A stretch of 25,171 bases of DNA. Origin: CAZOEL01 sp964578835 (GTDB lineage Bacteria; Desulfobacterota; Syntrophobacteria; Syntrophobacterales; Syntrophobacteraceae). Below the pieces are notes generated by a model. The model was not told the DNA's origin, did not search any database, and saw only the letters and a program-made list of their open reading frames with translations. The DNA is taken from positions 1 through 25,171 of the forward strand of contig CAZOEL010000089.1 of assembly GCA_964578835.1 (NCBI GenBank). Reading direction: 5' to 3'. Each line of letters begins with the position of its first letter. Positions within the stretch are counted from its first letter, which is position 1. Shown one piece after another: positions 23,162-25,171 of this stretch. Made by a program: the position numbers and the translations under genes.

Positions 23162-24904
23162 ATGAAGTCAAATATCACGCTAAAGGACTGTTATAAGGCA
23201 TACCGTCACGACCAGGACAAGGTTCGCTCTCCGCAGGAGACCTTGAACTGGGCGCGCGAACGACTGTCGAGGCTGGATCTCAAGATCCTGGCTAAGACCA
23301 TGCGAATAGATACCGGGCGGCTCGATATACCGGTCTATATCAGCTTGTGCGGAGAAGACGCCACGAGGCTTACCGGGACCAAGAAACAAATGGGAAAAGG
23401 CGCCAGCCCGGAGCAATCGGAAACAAGCGCCATCATGGAGCTGGCGGAGCGATTCAGCTTCTTTTCTTATATATATGAACGGCCTTTTCCCTTTCATCGC
23501 TACGGTGAGGCGCAATCCCGAGCCGTTTCTCCTGAAACGCTCAAGAAATCCATCTATGACCAAAACTCCTCAACAGACTTGTGCCGCGCTTTTCTTCAGG
23601 ATTTTCCGCTTCGCTGGACCGCGGCTTACAACTTGACCCGCAAGGAGGAGCAGCTCGTTCCGATAGACTGGTTTTTCATTATAAACGAATACAACGGTCC
23701 CGCTGCCGGCAACACCTTGGAGGAGGCTATTCTGCAGAGCCTCTGCGAAGTGGTCGAAAGGCATGTGGGCTCCATCATAAGCTACGAAAAGCGCGCTACT
23801 CCCGCTATCGACCCACTGTCCTTGCAGGACCCGGCGTCGATAGAGCTGGTGCGAAAATTCCAGAATCAGGGAATAGAGCTGTTCCTGCGCGATTTTTCCC
23901 TGGATACCGGCATTCCAACCGTAGGAGCGCTGGCGTACGATCCTGCGACATTTCCCGAGAAAAGTGAGATCGTCTTCACGGCGGGAACGACTTCCAATCC
24001 CGAAAAATCTTTGTGCCGCGCCATTACCGAGATTGCACAGCTTGCCGGTGACTTCGAGTCGAGAACCTCCTATAAGCCCACTCTCCCCAAGTATTCAACG
24101 CTCGATGAGGCCCGCTACCTTATGGAGCGCAACGGGCAAGCGCCGATTGGATCGCTTCCCAATTTGGACGACGACAATTTGAAAGTCGAAATCGAGCGTT
24201 GCGTGGACGCCCTTGCTAGAATCGGAATGGAAGTTCTCGTAATCGACGTTACTCATCCCGAGCTCGGCATTCCCGCGGTTTATACGATCATCCCCGGAGC
24301 CCATTTCCTTGACCGCACGCGGGGCTCCGACTTCCCGCAGCATGCGGCGCGAACCCTGCTCAGGAGCCTCCCCGACCACAGGGCGGCGGCGCAAATGAAG
24401 CGACTTCACGACTTTTTCGGACCCCGCTACGATTTGACATTTTTCCTTGCACACAGTCTGGAGCTGAACGGAGACCCGGAATCGGCGTTGCCTCTTTTCA
24501 GGCAGGCGTTGAGCCAGAATCCGGATCCCGGCGAGATTGCGAGCATCTACGTGCATATCGCATCCTGCCACAAGGAATTGGAAGAGCTCGCCCCCGCGCT
24601 GGATGCCCTTAAAGCTGCGGAAGAGCATAATCCCGAGCTCAAAGAAATATATAATCTTCGCGGCTTTTGCTATTACCGGCAAAAAAAGCACGATGAAGCC
24701 ATCTCGGCGTTCGAAAAGGCGATCGAGCTCGATCCCGGATCGGCCATCGATTACGCCAACATCGGCTCCAACCTGAGGGAGCTGGGTCACAAACGAGAGG
24801 CCATAAGACTGTACAAAATCGCACTGGAGCTGGATCCGAGCATCGAATTTGCGCAGCAGAACATCGTGAAGCTCGAAGCCGAGCTCGCCGGGCAAGCAGG
24901 CTAG
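23162..24904 (+). CDS. YcaO-domain protein with C-terminal TPR region
   Basis: A 580-residue protein. Residues about 50-420 are a YcaO fold, an ATP-dependent enzyme that activates backbone amides. The ATP/Mg motifs are present: MGKGASPEQSETSAIMELAER (E93, E96) is the first and AGNTLEEAILQSLCEVVER (E188, E200) the second. Residues about 427-575 are TPR-like repeats, clearest in IYNLRGFCYYRQKKHDEAIS and IDYANIGSNLRELGHKREA. The length and layout resemble E. coli YcaO (586 residues, implicated with RimO in S12 methylthiolation) more than the thioamide-forming YcaO-TfuA pairs. No TfuA, peptide precursor or dehydrogenase partner is visible. I chose the ATG at 23162 because AGGAG lies five bases before it; the start 29 codons upstream overlaps the rnd end and lacks a site. 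The substrate is unknown. Confidence 0.88.
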   Translation: MKSNITLKDCYKAYRHDQDKVRSPQETLNWARERLSRLDLKILAKTMRIDTGRLDIPVYISLCGEDATRLTGTKKQMGKGASPEQSETSAIMELAERFSFFSYIYERPFPFHRYGEAQSRAVSPETLKKSIYDQNSSTDLCRAFLQDFPLRWTAAYNLTRKEEQLVPIDWFFIINEYNGPAAGNTLEEAILQSLCEVVERHVGSIISYEKRATPAIDPLSLQDPASIELVRKFQNQGIELFLRDFSLDTGIPTVGALAYDPATFPEKSEIVFTAGTTSNPEKSLCRAITEIAQLAGDFESRTSYKPTLPKYSTLDEARYLMERNGQAPIGSLPNLDDDNLKVEIERCVDALARIGMEVLVIDVTHPELGIPAVYTIIPGAHFLDRTRGSDFPQHAARTLLRSLPDHRAAAQMKRLHDFFGPRYDLTFFLAHSLELNGDPESALPLFRQALSQNPDPGEIASIYVHIASCHKELEELAPALDALKAAEEHNPELKEIYNLRGFCYYRQKKHDEAISAFEKAIELDPGSAIDYANIGSNLRELGHKREAIRLYKIALELDPSIEFAQQNIVKLEAELAGQAG

Positions 24905-25171
24905 AATGGACCGGCAACATCGTTTCTTCCGGTCGAGAAGGCGGAAGCGGGCTCCCTCTCCCTGCTGACAATGATACACACATACCCCCCAGGGGCTAGT
25001 GGACCGTCAACTTTGAATGTTCAGGCAGCAGTCTTTTCCCTCTCCCTGAGGGAGAGGGCAGGGGAAATCCTCTTTTAAGAGAATACTTCCCTCACCCCGG
25101 CCCTCTCCCTGAGGGACAATGCTGTTGAATTAAGGAAAAACACCAAGCACAATGACTAACCAACTGAATTT
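24905..25171. other. Terminal stretch after the YcaO gene
   Basis: No gene is supported. A hairpin ACCGG/CCGGT (24910-24933) follows the YcaO stop but lacks a T-run. The REP-like palindromes occupy 25021-25116. Nothing else is identifiable to the window end. Confidence 0.55.
25021..25116. repeat. REP-like palindromic repeats at the right edge
   Basis: CCCTCTCCCT pairs with AGGGAGAGGG (25038-25058), and a shorter copy of the same core, CCCTCTCCCTGAGGGA, stands at 25101-25116. Between them CTCTT/AAGAG (25072-25083) forms a further hairpin. These look like the common extragenic palindromes found in many bacteria; they could lie just beyond the ycaO transcript end. Confidence 0.7.

Noticed and set aside
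24095..24979. A 294-codon frame antisense to the YcaO gene
   Set aside because: It is a shadow of the YcaO coding frame with composition unlike a real protein.
22125..25171. A RiPP cluster around the YcaO gene
   Set aside because: I looked for a short precursor gene, TfuA, a dehydrogenase and a transporter on both strands and found none in the window.
1..25171. CRISPR arrays, transposases, integrases or phage genes
   Set aside because: No regularly spaced direct repeats and no recognisable mobile-element proteins are present.

Overview
This is about 25 kb of chromosomal DNA dominated by core housekeeping genes. The proteins and gene order resemble Desulfobacterota (former Deltaproteobacteria), perhaps a Syntrophobacterales-like lineage. 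The pointers are the PurS-fused PurL with a separate PurQ, a DUF4911 protein, the miaB / bifunctional-nuclease pair, the degenerate PilZ protein and the YcaO-TPR protein. This assignment is by recognition only; no database search was run.

Left part, minus strand (1-14.2 kb and on to 15.6 kb). Purine synthesis genes purL-purQ-purN sit at the left edge, with purN cut by the window start. Separated from them by a palindromic repeat element is a long translation cluster, read right to left: a secreted hypothetical gene, pgsA-like, tRNA-Val(GAC), thrS, infC, rpmI, rplT, pheS, pheT, then a PilZ-domain gene and mntP. Three sigma70-type promoters with exact 17-bp spacers can be read here: for tRNA-Val, for thrS, and an internal one between infC and rpmI that gives rpmI-rplT-pheST a leader of about 370 nt. 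Two genes, infC and mntP, appear to start at CTG.

Right part, mostly plus strand (15.7-25.2 kb). A DUF4911 gene is followed by a tandem cyclic-nucleotide-binding-domain gene, miaB, a bifunctional nuclease gene and ade (adenine deaminase) in close order, then a diiron ferritin-like gene. A convergent Smr-domain gene (minus) and a divergent RNase D gene follow, then a YcaO gene with a C-terminal TPR region. The right edge carries REP-like palindromes.

No CRISPR, transposase, phage or defence cluster is visible. The notable signals are small: unusual start codons, a Phe-rich leader ORF with alternative hairpins, repeat elements that split otherwise tight gene pairs, and a few unusual domain arrangements. 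I see no convincing large undescribed system.
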